From the NCBI RefSeq assembly GCF_011772445.1, contig NZ_WVZN01000044.1, positions 129,305 to 193,304 on the forward strand: DNA of 64,000 nucleotides, given 5' to 3'. Position numbers and translations under genes: made by a program. The first letter of the stretch is position 1. Every line of letters begins with the position of its first letter. The notes beneath the pieces were generated by a model. It made no database searches and had not been told where the DNA came from. It was given only the letters and a program-made list of their open reading frames with translations. Below, piece after piece: positions 1-10,293 of the stretch. The DNA is from Hydrogenophaga sp. GTDB taxonomy: Bacteria > Pseudomonadota > Gammaproteobacteria > Burkholderiales > Burkholderiaceae_C.

Positions 1-246
1 ACCACCGTGTGGCTGCAGGCCGACCCGGCCGACCACATGGGCCGCGTGGCGGCCCAGGGCGACATGCGGCCCATGGCCGCCAGCCGCGAGGCCATGGAAG
101 ACCTGAAGCGCATCCTCGGGGGCCGCTCGGCCTTCTATTCCAAGGCCGACCTGCACTTCAACACCAGCGCCTACGCGGGCGTGGACGAGGCCTTCCTGGC
201 CCTGCGCGACCAGGTGCAGCGCCTGATCGCGACCCCGAGCCGCTGA
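1..246 (+). CDS. boxR: BoxR-type transcriptional regulator, C-terminal fragment
   Basis: This is the last 81 codons of a gene that begins before the window. The residues contain the block DHMGRVAAQGDMRPMA followed by EAMEDLKRIL. I recognise this as the C-terminal shikimate-kinase-like domain of BoxR/BzdR regulators, which join an N-terminal XRE helix-turn-helix to a shikimate-kinase-like sensor of benzoyl-CoA. The helix-turn-helix lies outside the window and cannot be checked. The boxCBA genes start 135 bases downstream in the same direction, behind a promoter carrying TGCA repeats, which supports the assignment. A free-standing shikimate kinase is the alternative, but the context makes it less likely. 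Confidence 0.85.
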   Translation, partial: TTVWLQADPADHMGRVAAQGDMRPMAASREAMEDLKRILGGRSAFYSKADLHFNTSAYAGVDEAFLALRDQVQRLIATPSR

Positions 247-272
247 ACGACGGCCGACGAACGGCTGAAACA

Positions 273-316
273 TGCAGCAAAATGCATTGACTGCGTTTGA
301 ATGCATGCACTATTAT
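273..316 (+). promoter_or_regulatory. box promoter with BoxR/BzdR-type TGCA operators
   Basis: A -35 box TTGACT (287-292) and a -10 box TATTAT (311-316) are separated by 18 bases. TGCA occurs at 273-276 and 283-286 with exactly six bases between, which is the TGCA-N6-TGCA arrangement reported for BzdR. A second imperfect copy is TGCG (292-295), six bases, TGCA (302-305), followed directly by TGCA (306-309). The operators overlap the -35 box and the spacer, as expected for repression relieved by benzoyl-CoA. The assignment rests on motif matching and position only. Confidence 0.7.
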
Positions 317-381
317 TCGTGTCATGCCGCTGGCACCGGAAATCCAGTGCCGCCGATGCCCCACCGCCCGAGGAGACTTTC

Positions 382-2040
382 ATGAGCCAACCCGCCCCCG
401 TCGACTACCGCACCGAGCCCGGCCAGTACCGCCACTGGAAGCTGTCCGTGGACGGTGCCACCGCCACCCTCGCCGTCAACATCGACGAAGACGCCGGCAT
501 CCGCCCGGGCTACAAGCTCAAGCTCAACAGCTACGACCTGGGCGTGGACGTGGAGCTGCACGACGCGGTCAACCGCATCCGCTTCGAGCACCCGCAGGTG
601 CGCACCGTGGTCGTCACCAGCCTGAAGGACCGTGTGTTCTGCTCCGGCGCCAACATCTTCATGCTCGGCCTCTCCAGCCACGCCTGCAAGGTGAACTTCT
701 GCAAGTTCACCAACGAGACGCGCAACGGCCTGGAGGACTCGTCGAGGCACAGCGGCCTGAAGTTCATCGCCGCCGTCAACGGCGCCTGCGCCGGCGGCGG
801 TTACGAGCTGGCCCTGGCCTGCGACGAGATCGTGCTGGTCGACGACCGCAGCAGCGCCGTGAGCCTGCCCGAGGTGCCGCTGCTGGGCGTGCTGCCCGGC
901 ACCGGCGGCCTGACCCGCGTGACCGACAAGCGCCACGTGCGCCACGACCTGGCCGACATTTTCTGCACCACCAGCGAAGGCGTGCGCGGCCAGAAGGCCG
1001 TGGACTGGCGCCTGGTCGACTCCATCGCCAAGCCGCAGCAGTTCGCCGCCCACGTGGCCGCGCGCGCCCAGGCCCTGGCCGCCCAGAGCGACCGCCCGGC
1101 CGATGGCAAGGGCGTGGCCCTGCCGCGCATCGAACGCACCGACAGCGCCGACGGCATCGCCTACCAGTACGTCAACGTCACCATTGACCGCGCCAAGCGC
1201 ACCGCCACGCTGACGGTGAAGGCGCCGACCAGCGCCCAGCCCACCGACATCGCCGGCATCGAGGCCGCGGGCGCCGCGTGGTGGCCGCTGCAGATGGGCC
1301 GCGAGCTCGACGACGCGATCCTGAACCTGCGCACCAACGAGCTGGACATCGGCACCTGGCTGATCAAGACCGAAGGCGATGCCGCCGCCGTGCTGGCCAG
1401 CGACGCGACCCTGCTCAAGCACCAGGACCACTGGTTCGTGCGCGAAACCATCGGCCTGCTGCGCCGCACCTTCGCCCGCATGGACGTGTCCTCGCGCAGC
1501 CTGTTCGCGCTGATCGAGCAGGGTTCCTGCTTCGCCGGAACGCTGGCCGAACTGGCCTTCTGCGCCGACCGCACCTACATGCTCGCGCTGCCCGACGACG
1601 AAGCGAACGCGCCGAAGATCACGCTGGGCGAGTTCAACCTGGGCCTGCTGCCCATGGTCAACGGCCAGTCGCGCCTGCAGCGCCGCTTCTACGAAGAGAC
1701 GCCCGCCATGGAGGCCGTGCGCGGTGCCGTGGGCCAGGCGCTGGACGCCGACGCCGCCTTCAAGCTGGGTCTGGTGACCGCCGCGCCCGATGACATCGAC
1801 TGGGCCGACGAGGTGCGCATCGCCATCGAGGAACGCGCCGCCATGTCGCCTGACGCCCTGACCGGCCTGGAGGCCAACCTGCGTTTCGCCCAGAAGGAGA
1901 ACATGCTGACGCGCATCTTCGGCCGCCTCTCCGCCTGGCAGAACTGGATCTTCATCCGCCCCAACGCCGTCGGCGACAAGGGCGCGCTCAAGGTCTATGG
2001 CAAGGGCGACAAAGCGCTCTTCGACTTCAATCGCGTCTGA
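382..2040 (+). CDS. boxC: 2,3-epoxybenzoyl-CoA dihydrolase / benzoyl-CoA-dihydrodiol lyase
   Basis: The 552-residue product matches BoxC in length. BoxC is the crotonase-superfamily enzyme that opens the ring of 2,3-epoxybenzoyl-CoA with two waters, giving 3,4-dehydroadipyl-CoA semialdehyde and formate. Crotonase signatures are visible: FCSGANIFML near residue 90 and GACAGGGYELALACDE near residue 135. The ATG at 382 follows AGGAG at 371-375. An upstream in-frame ATG at 301 lies inside the promoter region and has no ribosome site, so it was not used. It is the first gene of boxC-boxB-boxA. Formate is a product of the reaction, and a formate dehydrogenase locus follows a few kilobases downstream. 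Confidence 0.95.
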   Translation: MSQPAPVDYRTEPGQYRHWKLSVDGATATLAVNIDEDAGIRPGYKLKLNSYDLGVDVELHDAVNRIRFEHPQVRTVVVTSLKDRVFCSGANIFMLGLSSHACKVNFCKFTNETRNGLEDSSRHSGLKFIAAVNGACAGGGYELALACDEIVLVDDRSSAVSLPEVPLLGVLPGTGGLTRVTDKRHVRHDLADIFCTTSEGVRGQKAVDWRLVDSIAKPQQFAAHVAARAQALAAQSDRPADGKGVALPRIERTDSADGIAYQYVNVTIDRAKRTATLTVKAPTSAQPTDIAGIEAAGAAWWPLQMGRELDDAILNLRTNELDIGTWLIKTEGDAAAVLASDATLLKHQDHWFVRETIGLLRRTFARMDVSSRSLFALIEQGSCFAGTLAELAFCADRTYMLALPDDEANAPKITLGEFNLGLLPMVNGQSRLQRRFYEETPAMEAVRGAVGQALDADAAFKLGLVTAAPDDIDWADEVRIAIEERAAMSPDALTGLEANLRFAQKENMLTRIFGRLSAWQNWIFIRPNAVGDKGALKVYGKGDKALFDFNRV

Positions 2041-2077
2041 CCCACCAACCCCGCCACCGAACCCGAGGAAGAACGAC

Positions 2078-3504
<1,427 letters not shown>

Positions 3505-3580
3505 CCCCCTGCGCGGCTTCGCCGCTCCCCCCTGGAAGGGGGGCGATGCCTGAGGCCCGGCAAAGCCGGTTCCTCGGCAT
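3505..3580. repeat. two-hairpin intergenic repeat, copy 1
   Basis: The gap between boxB and boxA holds a small hairpin GCGGC-TTC-GCCGC (3513-3525), a C-tract/G-tract pair, then a 35-base near-palindrome (3546-3580) with arms ATGCC-GAGG and CCTC-GGCAT around CGGC-AAA-GCCG. The same architecture recurs after purH at 57250-57324, so this is a dispersed element. There is no T-run, so it is not a classical terminator. Confidence 0.6.
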
Positions 3581-3633
3581 CCCCGGCCTGGGCCCGTGCG
3601 TGTCACTGGGCCCTTGTTGTTAGGAGACTGCTC

Positions 3634-4911
3634 ATGAACGCCCCTGTTGAACTCGCTGTCATCCAGCAGCACCTGATCGACCCCGAGATCTGCATCCGCT
3701 GCAACACCTGCGAGGCGACCTGCCCCGTGGGCGCGATCACGCACGACTCGAACAACTACGTGGTCGACGCGAGCAAGTGCAACCTGTGCATGGCCTGCGT
3801 GCCGCCGTGCCCGACGGGCTCGATCGACAACTGGCGCACCATGCCCAAGGTGCGCGCGTACACCGTCGAGGAACAGTTCGGCTGGGAGTCGCTGCCCGAG
3901 GAACTGCCGCCCGAGGAACTGGCCGCTGCCGGCGCGCAAGCACCCGCGGCCGAGGCAGTGGCCCCTGCGCCCGCACCTGCTGCCGCCACCACCGAGGACA
4001 AGTTCGTCGCCAGCCGCTACGGCGCCACGCTGCCGCCCTGGTCGGCCGCGCACGCCTTCACCAACCTCTACGGCCCCAAGGCCGCGCAGAAGACCATCAC
4101 CGCCACGGTGACGGGCAACCTGCGCGTCACCGACGTCGGCACCGACTACGACACGCACCACATCGTGCTGGACTTCGGCACCATGCCCTTTCCCGTGCTG
4201 GAAGGCCAGAGCATCGGTGTGGTGCCGCCGGGCACCGACGCCAAGGGCCGCGCGCACCACGCGCGCCAGTACAGCATCGCCAGCCCGCGCAACGGCGAGC
4301 GCCCGGGCCACAACAACCTCTCGCTCACCATCAAGCGCGTGCTGGAGGACTACGACGGCCAGCCGGTGCGCGGCGTGGCCAGCAACTTCATGTGCGACCT
4401 GAAGGTGGGCGACAAGGTGGAGGTGATCGGGCCTTTCGGCGCGAGCTTCCTCATGCCCAACCACCCCAAGAGCCACATCGTGATGATCTGCACCGGCACC
4501 GGTTCGGCGCCGATGCGCGCGATGACGGAGTGGCGGCGGCGCTTGCGCCAGTCGGGCAAGTTCGAGGGCGGCAAGCTCATGCTCTTCTTCGGCGCGCGCA
4601 CGCAGCAGGAGTTGCCGTACTTCGGCCCGCTGCAGAGCCTGCCCAAGGATTTCATCGACACCAACTTCGCCTTCAGCCGCACGCCGGGCCAGCCCAAGAA
4701 GTACGTGCAGGATGCGATGCGCGAGCGCGCGGCCGATCTGGCCCAACTGCTCAAGGACCCGAACGCGCACTTCTACGTGTGTGGCCTCAAGAGCATGGAA
4801 GAGGGCGTGGTGCTGGCGCTGCGCGACATCGCCGCGGGCGCCGGGCTGGACTGGGAGGCGGTGGGCGCGTCGCTGCAGCGCGAAGGGCGTCTGCACCTCG
4901 AAACCTACTGA
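3634..4911 (+). CDS. boxA: benzoyl-CoA 2,3-epoxidase reductase subunit
   Basis: The 425-residue protein matches BoxA, the NADPH-dependent flavoprotein that feeds electrons to BoxB. The N-terminus has two 4Fe-4S binding motifs, [12 protein letters not shown] and [12 protein letters not shown] (residues about 20-60), followed by an Ala/Pro-rich linker. The rest is a ferredoxin-NADP reductase module with the FAD motif RQYSIASPR and the nucleotide-binding motif [12 protein letters not shown] 3634 follows TTAGGAGACT. Its partner boxB is frameshifted in this sequence, so epoxidase activity depends on whether that lesion is real. Confidence 0.95.
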   Translation: MNAPVELAVIQQHLIDPEICIRCNTCEATCPVGAITHDSNNYVVDASKCNLCMACVPPCPTGSIDNWRTMPKVRAYTVEEQFGWESLPEELPPEELAAAGAQAPAAEAVAPAPAPAAATTEDKFVASRYGATLPPWSAAHAFTNLYGPKAAQKTITATVTGNLRVTDVGTDYDTHHIVLDFGTMPFPVLEGQSIGVVPPGTDAKGRAHHARQYSIASPRNGERPGHNNLSLTIKRVLEDYDGQPVRGVASNFMCDLKVGDKVEVIGPFGASFLMPNHPKSHIVMICTGTGSAPMRAMTEWRRRLRQSGKFEGGKLMLFFGARTQQELPYFGPLQSLPKDFIDTNFAFSRTPGQPKKYVQDAMRERAADLAQLLKDPNAHFYVCGLKSMEEGVVLALRDIAAGAGLDWEAVGASLQREGRLHLETY

Positions 4912-4991
4912 GGGCGGGCGCCGCCTCGGCGGCCTTGCGGCACCGGACGGCGCTCGGCTCGCGTCAGGCGTGGCGTGGGCCGTGCTGGTGC

Positions 4992-6794
4992 TCAGTACAG
5001 GTACACGGCGCCCACGTCCTCGCCCGCGGCATTGCCCTGGTCGCCGCCCACCCCGCTGCTGTTGTTGGCGGCGTAGGGGCAGCCCACGGCCAGGCTCATG
5101 CCCTGATCGCCCAGGCCATCGGCGCGGCCCGCGAGGGCCAGGGCGCGGCCGAAGTCGGAGACGCTCGTCCTTTGGGTGTTGGAGGCCTTGACGTAGGCCT
5201 GCTGCCGCCAGCCGGCGCTGGTGTGCCTGAAGAGATAGACCGCTCCGCTGGAGTTGGCGTTGTCGTTGTCCTGTTCGCCCTGGAGGCCGCGCGCGTCGCT
5301 GTCTTCGCCCGGGGTGCCCACCGCCAACGTCTTGCCGTCGGCCGACAGGGCCACGCTGCTGCCGAAGAAATCGCGCGCCCCGGTGTTCGAGGCCTTGAGG
5401 TAACTGGTCTGGCGCCATTGCGCGCCTCGGCGCGCGAAGACATAGGCCGCCCCACTGCGGTCGGCTCCGGTGTTGTCCTGATCGCCATCGATGCCGGTGG
5501 CCTCGCTGCTTTCCAATTGACTGCCGACGGCCATGACCTGGCCATCGGCCGACAGCGCGATGGCGCTGCCGAACCAGGCACCGTTGCGGGCGTTGGAGGC
5601 TTTCACGTAGGCCTGCTGGCCCCAGCGGTCCCCTTGGCGGGCGAAGACGTACACCGCGCCGCTGTCGTTGGTGGTGTTGTCGCTCGGGTCGCCGCCGACA
5701 CCCCGGGCGGCGCTGTCGTCGCCGATCGCCCCCACGGCCAGGGTCTGACCGTCGGCCGAGAGCGCGAGCACGCGGCCGAAGTTGTCGAAGGCGTCCGGAT
5801 GGGAGACCTTCACATAGGCCTGCTGTGTCCAGGCGCCACCCGCGCGGGTGAACACATAGGCCGCGCCGCTGCCCCGCAGGTCATTGTTATCGGGACCGTT
5901 GACGGTGTTGGCACTGCCCGCTTCGAGCGGTGCGCCCACGGCCAGGGTATCGCCGTCGCCCGAGAGCGCGACCTGCTCGCCGAATCGATCGGCTGTGTCC
6001 GCGTTCAGGGCATTCACCGCCTGCTGCAGGCCCCAGCTGTCGCCCGTGCGGGCGAAGACGTAGACCGTGCCGCCGACCGGCAAGGGGACGCCGGGCGAAA
6101 AGGGGTTGCCCTCGCCCGGCGCGCCGACGGCCAGCGTGTCGCCCTGGGCTGACAAAGCCAGGCTCGCGCCGAATTTGTCGTGCTGCTGGGGGGCGAGGCC
6201 TTGCAGCACGGCCCGCTGCCGCCAGGTGGTGCCCTCGCGGGCAAACACATGGACCGAGCCGATGTTGCTGCTGGCGGAGTCGTAGCCGGACGCCCCCACG
6301 GCCAGGTACTGGCCGTTCGCGGACAGCGCCACGCTGCCGCCGAACAGATCGCGGTCGGCCGGGGCGGCGGCCTTGACGTAGCCGATGGCCGGGACCAGCC
6401 GGTCGTTCACACCCAGCTCGGCGGTGTCGACGCAATGCTGGTTCTGGCAGGTCTGCAGGCGGTAGCGCGCGTTCACCCGATCGGGCAGGAAGACCGGGTG
6501 CTCGTACTGCGTGGTGTCGGCCGGCAGTTCGGCGATGGGCGTGTAGCCCGATGCGCCGTCGGGGTCTTCGAGCAGGCGGTAGCCGGTCTCGTCGGGCATG
6601 TCGTTCCAGGTGAAGTGAAACGACTTGATGGCGGTGGGCGTGAGGCTGAAGTTCGCCGAGGTACTGGCGGCGACGGCGGGCACCCGAACACTGGCGGAGG
6701 AGGGCTCGGCGCTGGAGCCCCCGCCACAGGCCACGACGGCGCAGGCCACCAACAACAGGGATGCGCGGACAGCGCAGAAGCGGATGAATTTCAC
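4992..6794 (-). CDS. Lipoprotein with seven FG-GAP-like beta-propeller repeats (copy 1)
   Basis: The predicted product has a lipoprotein signal peptide ending VVAC-GGGSS, then a domain with the motif TAIKSFHFTW and RLLEDPDGASGYTP (fibronectin-III-like, inferred). After this come seven units of about 60 residues with the pattern FG-x2-x-ALSADG-x-LAVGA ... GAVYVFAR ... W-QQAYVKASN. Such units form the blades of integrin-alpha-type beta-propellers. The function is unknown; an outer-membrane or surface location is likely from the lipobox. The GTG start at 6794 gives a signal peptide like the two paralogs at 11249-14727. An ATG at 6854 with AGGCGG upstream is an alternative that adds 20 residues. 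The gene converges on boxA and is divergent from the DUF3305 gene. Confidence 0.75.
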   Translation of the reverse strand: MKFIRFCAVRASLLLVACAVVACGGGSSAEPSSASVRVPAVAASTSANFSLTPTAIKSFHFTWNDMPDETGYRLLEDPDGASGYTPIAELPADTTQYEHPVFLPDRVNARYRLQTCQNQHCVDTAELGVNDRLVPAIGYVKAAAPADRDLFGGSVALSANGQYLAVGASGYDSASSNIGSVHVFAREGTTWRQRAVLQGLAPQQHDKFGASLALSAQGDTLAVGAPGEGNPFSPGVPLPVGGTVYVFARTGDSWGLQQAVNALNADTADRFGEQVALSGDGDTLAVGAPLEAGSANTVNGPDNNDLRGSGAAYVFTRAGGAWTQQAYVKVSHPDAFDNFGRVLALSADGQTLAVGAIGDDSAARGVGGDPSDNTTNDSGAVYVFARQGDRWGQQAYVKASNARNGAWFGSAIALSADGQVMAVGSQLESSEATGIDGDQDNTGADRSGAAYVFARRGAQWRQTSYLKASNTGARDFFGSSVALSADGKTLAVGTPGEDSDARGLQGEQDNDNANSSGAVYLFRHTSAGWRQQAYVKASNTQRTSVSDFGRALALAGRADGLGDQGMSLAVGCPYAANNSSGVGGDQGNAAGEDVGAVYLY

Positions 6795-6949
6795 GTGGGG
6801 CGGGTGGAGTGGAGCAGGCCGCGATTGGATGCGCGCAGGCCCCGTGACATCCATACCGCCTAGGCATTACGCCGCGCACCCATAACAGGAGGGAAATGAA
6901 TCGACGCCGAAATCGCCTCGCCCATACCCTGCCGAGCTCCGGGATATCT

Positions 6950-6963
6950 CCCTGGGGGTATGG
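6950..6963. promoter_or_regulatory. G-tract motif CCCTGGGGGTATGG
   Basis: The motif sits in the divergent gap between lipoprotein copy 1 and the DUF3305 gene, 45 bases before the chosen DUF3305 start. One-mismatch or close copies occur upstream of lipoprotein copy 3 (14786-14799, minus strand), the TAT-peptide/fdhA operon (18671-18682) and the gene at 39014 (38971-38984). The C/G-tract dyad resembles operators of the CsoR/RcnR/FrmR family, but no such regulator is in the window. Confidence 0.4.
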
Positions 6964-7007
6964 CCGCGGATGACGTACAGTCGTCGTTCCGTATGCATGC
7001 TGCCCAT

Positions 7008-7625
7008 ATGTCCCCCATGCCCGCCCGGCAAAGGCCCGTCATCGAGGTCGATGTCGTGATGCGGCGCGAGCCCGTGCAGGGGCCGATGGCGCGCTGGCAA
7101 GCCTGGCGCTGGGTGCTGGCGGACGTGATGCTGCATGCCGCGCCCGAGGAGGCCGCGTTGCTGGTGCCTGACGAGTCCCATGAACCGCAGGCCGTCGAGC
7201 CGATCGACACCGGCCTGGTCGTCGAAGGCAGCCAGCACTGGCTGCACCCGCGCTTTCGCGTCGAGCTCTTTCGCGACGACGCCGAGGGCTACATGCTCAA
7301 CCTGGAAAGCCCCAAGCCCTGCTTCTGGGTGATGTGGCGCGCCGAGGAGGACCGCCTGCTCGATGGCGAGCCCGTGGCGGTGCCGCAGGTCGTCACGCTC
7401 AGCTACCACGACGCGGGCCGCTGGCTGGACGCGCAGGAGCGCGTGGACCAGGTGCCCGCGCCGCCCGAGGTCGTCGACTGGATGCGCGCCTTCGTCGATG
7501 CGACCTACGTGCCCGAACCCAAGAAGCGCAAGCGCCCCGAGAGCTTCCGCCCGCTGACCGACCGCTTCGGCCAGCCCGTGCGCGTGAGCACGGACAAGCG
7601 GCGCGGCGGCGCCGAAGGTGCCTGA
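7008..7625 (+). CDS. DUF3305 family protein of the formate dehydrogenase cluster
   Basis: The product is about 205 residues and cytosolic, with the core IEVDVVMRREPVQGPMARW ... WRWVL and HPRFRVELFRDDAEGYMLNL. It matches the DUF3305 family, which is found next to DUF3306 and formate dehydrogenase genes in proteobacteria; the function is not established. No start has a good ribosome site. ATG 7008 was chosen because the domain begins just after it; ATG 7017 is equally possible, and ATG 6960 overlaps the G-tract motif. One base separates it from the DUF3306 gene, so the pair is surely co-transcribed. The C-terminus is basic (PKKRKRPES). Confidence 0.75.
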   Translation: MSPMPARQRPVIEVDVVMRREPVQGPMARWQAWRWVLADVMLHAAPEEAALLVPDESHEPQAVEPIDTGLVVEGSQHWLHPRFRVELFRDDAEGYMLNLESPKPCFWVMWRAEEDRLLDGEPVAVPQVVTLSYHDAGRWLDAQERVDQVPAPPEVVDWMRAFVDATYVPEPKKRKRPESFRPLTDRFGQPVRVSTDKRRGGAEGA

Positions 7626-7626
7626 G

Positions 7627-8244
7627 ATGGCGAACGGGAACGATGGCTTTCTCTCGCGCTGGTCGCGTCGCAAGCAGGCGGTGCGAGACGGGCTGGTGCC
7701 GCCGCCGGAGCCCGCGGCTGCGGCGAACACCGAGGCCTTGCCCATGCCATCGGCGCCCCAGGCCGCCCCGCCCGCAGGCGAGGCCGCCGACGGCGCGTCG
7801 CCCGCGCCACGCGAGTCGACCCCGCCGCCCACGCTGGACGAGGTGGCGCAACTCACCCCCGAGGCCGACTTCAGCCGTTTCGTCGCGCGTGACGTTTCCA
7901 GCGAGGTGCGCAACGCCGCGGTGAAAAAACTGTTCGCCGATCCGCGCTTCAATGTGATGGACGGACTGGACGTCTACATCGACGACTACAGCCTGCCCAG
8001 CCCGCTGTCCAAGGCCGACATGGCCAGCATGGTGGGCGCGCGCTTCCTCAAGCTGGTGGACGACCCGGACGAAGCCAAGGCGTCCGCCACGGCCAGCGAT
8101 TCCACACCGAGCGGCGGACCCACCGCCGCCACTACCGGCGACGCCGTCGCCGACACGCCCCCCACCCACGATGACCACGCTGATCTGCAACTGCAACCAG
8201 ACCATTCCCCTGGACGCGAAAGCCCTGGGCACGGCGCTGGATGA
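7627..8244 (+). CDS. DUF3306 family protein of the formate dehydrogenase cluster
   Basis: The 205-residue product starts GFLSRWSRRKQAVRDG and has the core LTPEADFSRFVARDVS ... VRNAAVKKLFADPRFNVMDGLDVYIDDYS, typical of DUF3306. The first and last parts are Ala/Pro/Thr-rich and look disordered. Function is unknown, and the family co-occurs with DUF3305 and formate dehydrogenase. Its 3' end overlaps the next gene by 74 bases in another frame, so the two are translationally linked. The overlap also means the low-complexity C-terminal tail may be constrained by the next gene. Confidence 0.8.
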   Translation: MANGNDGFLSRWSRRKQAVRDGLVPPPEPAAAANTEALPMPSAPQAAPPAGEAADGASPAPRESTPPPTLDEVAQLTPEADFSRFVARDVSSEVRNAAVKKLFADPRFNVMDGLDVYIDDYSLPSPLSKADMASMVGARFLKLVDDPDEAKASATASDSTPSGGPTAATTGDAVADTPPTHDDHADLQLQPDHSPGRESPGHGAG

Positions 8245-10273
8245 AGACCTGACGACGCACACCACGCTGTGCCGGCGCGACGCGGCCGCGTTCCAGCGCG
8301 CCAGTCGCAGCGGCGACGATCTGGTGGTGGCCTGCACGCAGGAAAGCCGGCTGTTCACCGAGCTCTCACAGCAGACCGAGGGCGCGGTGGCGCTGGACGT
8401 GCGGCCCATCCGATTCGTGAACATTCGCGAGACCGGTGGCTGGGGCCGCGAAGCCAAGGCCGCCACGCCCAAGATGGCCGCGCTGCTCGCCGCCGCGCGA
8501 CTGCCCGATCCGGAGCCCGTGCCCACCGTCACCTACCGAAGCGAGGGCCGCCTGCTCATCATTGGCCCGCTGGATGAGGCCGAGCGTTTTGCCGAGCGTG
8601 TCGCCGACGTGCTGAACGTGACCGTGTTCGCGCAGGGCGGGCGCGGCCAGCAGGCGCGCACCTGGCCGGTGTTGAGCGGACAGCTCGGCGCCATCCAGGG
8701 CTGGCTCGGCGCATTCGACGTCGAGTGGTCGAGCGCCAACCCGATCGACCTGGACCTGTGCACGCGCTGCAACGCCTGCGTGGCCGCCTGCCCCGAGGGC
8801 GCCATCGGGCTCGACTACCAGATCGACCTCGACAAGTGCCGCAGCCACCGCGCCTGCGTGAAAGCCTGCGAGGCCGTGGGCGCAATCAACTTCCAGCGCG
8901 AGCCCGCCACGCAGCGCGAGCGCTTCGACCTCGTGCTCGACCTGCGCGAGGCGCCCGCCTTCTCGCAGCACGCGCACCCTCAGGGCTACTTCCACCGGCC
9001 CGGCGGCTTGCGCCACGACGAAGGCGTGGAGACCCTGGTCCCCCTGCGCGACATGGTGGGCGAGTTCGAGAAACCGAAGTTCTTCACCTACAACCACAAG
9101 ATTTGCGCGCACGGCCGCAACGAGACCGTGGGCTGCGACGCCTGCATCGACGTCTGCTCGGCGCTGGCCATCCGCAGCGAGGTCGATCGGCAGCAGATTG
9201 CCGTGAACCCGAATCTTTGCGTGGGCTGCGGTGCCTGCACCACCGTCTGCCCCACGGGCGCGCTGGGCTACGCGTACCCGCGCGCCAGCGAGCAGGGCAA
9301 CAAGCTGCGCACGGTCCTGTCCACCTACGCCAAGGCCGGTGGCCAGGACGCCGCCTTGCTGCTGCACAGCCAGGCCGCCGGCAGCGAACTGATCGAGGCG
9401 CTCGGCCGCGAGGCCATGCTCAGGCCCAAGGCCGTCAAGGGCGTGCCCGCGCGCGTGATTCCGCTGCCGCTGTGGCACACCGCGTCCGTGGGCCTGGACC
9501 TGTGGCTCAGCGCGTTCGCGTATGGCGCCTCGCAGGTCTGGGTGCTGATGACGGACGAAGAGGCCCCGCAGTACCGCGACGCGCTGCGCGAGCAGATGGC
9601 GGTGGCGCAGGCCATCGTCAGCGGGCTCGGCTACAGCGGCACGCACTTTCGCCTGATCGAGGCGCGCGACGTGGCCACGCTGGACGTGCAGCTCGCCTCG
9701 CCGCCCGCGCAAGGCGTGAAGCGCCGCGCGAGTTATGCCGTGCAGCGCGAAAAGCGCGCCACCATGGAACTCGCGCTCGACCACCTGCTGCAGGACAGCG
9801 CTGCGCACCCTCGCACAGTGGAGGCGGTGGCCTTGCCCGCGGCCTCCCTGTTCGGCGCGGTGAACGTGAACCAGGACGCCTGCACCCTGTGTCTGAGCTG
9901 CGTGAGCGCCTGCCCGGCCAACGCCTTGCTCGACAACGCCGAGCGACCGCAGTTGCGCTTCGTCGAAAAGAACTGCGTGCAGTGCGGCCTGTGCGCCACC
10001 ACCTGCCCGGAGGACGCCATCACCCTGCAGCCGCGCCTGCTGCTCACCGAGCAGCGCCGCCAGCCGCGCGTGCTCAACGAAGCCAAGCCCTACGCCTGCG
10101 TGCGCTGCGGCAAGCCCTTCGGCACGCTCAAGGGTGTGGAGCTGATGCTGGGCAAGCTGGCCGGCCATTCCATGTTCCAGGGCGAGGCACTGGAGCGACT
10201 GAAGATGTGCGGCGACTGCCGCGTGGTGGACATCTACACCAACCCGAACGAAACGCGCATCACCGATCACTGA
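8171..10273 (+). CDS. Poly-ferredoxin (multiple 4Fe-4S) protein of the formate dehydrogenase cluster
   Basis: The 700-residue protein starts MTTLICNCNQTIPLD. It carries several cluster-binding motifs in order: CTRCNACVAACPEG, a degenerate CRSHRACVKACE, CDACIDVCSA, CVGCGACTTVCPTG, CTLCLSCVSACPAN and CVQCGLCATTCPED. It ends with CVRCGKPF and CGDCRVV. This is the large iron-sulfur protein usually encoded between DUF3306 and a TorD-like chaperone in formate dehydrogenase clusters. It is probably cytoplasmic, as no signal peptide is seen. A role in electron transfer or cofactor maturation is inferred from the motifs and is not demonstrated. Confidence 0.85.
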   Translation: MTTLICNCNQTIPLDAKALGTALDEDLTTHTTLCRRDAAAFQRASRSGDDLVVACTQESRLFTELSQQTEGAVALDVRPIRFVNIRETGGWGREAKAATPKMAALLAAARLPDPEPVPTVTYRSEGRLLIIGPLDEAERFAERVADVLNVTVFAQGGRGQQARTWPVLSGQLGAIQGWLGAFDVEWSSANPIDLDLCTRCNACVAACPEGAIGLDYQIDLDKCRSHRACVKACEAVGAINFQREPATQRERFDLVLDLREAPAFSQHAHPQGYFHRPGGLRHDEGVETLVPLRDMVGEFEKPKFFTYNHKICAHGRNETVGCDACIDVCSALAIRSEVDRQQIAVNPNLCVGCGACTTVCPTGALGYAYPRASEQGNKLRTVLSTYAKAGGQDAALLLHSQAAGSELIEALGREAMLRPKAVKGVPARVIPLPLWHTASVGLDLWLSAFAYGASQVWVLMTDEEAPQYRDALREQMAVAQAIVSGLGYSGTHFRLIEARDVATLDVQLASPPAQGVKRRASYAVQREKRATMELALDHLLQDSAAHPRTVEAVALPAASLFGAVNVNQDACTLCLSCVSACPANALLDNAERPQLRFVEKNCVQCGLCATTCPEDAITLQPRLLLTEQRRQPRVLNEAKPYACVRCGKPFGTLKGVELMLGKLAGHSMFQGEALERLKMCGDCRVVDIYTNPNETRITDH

Positions 10274-10293
10274 GACCAGTCACCGCACACGCC

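Noticed and set aside
4912..4991. Terminator between boxA and lipoprotein copy 1
   Set aside because: The GC-rich inverted bases (CCGCC-TC-GGCGG) have too short a loop and no T-run.
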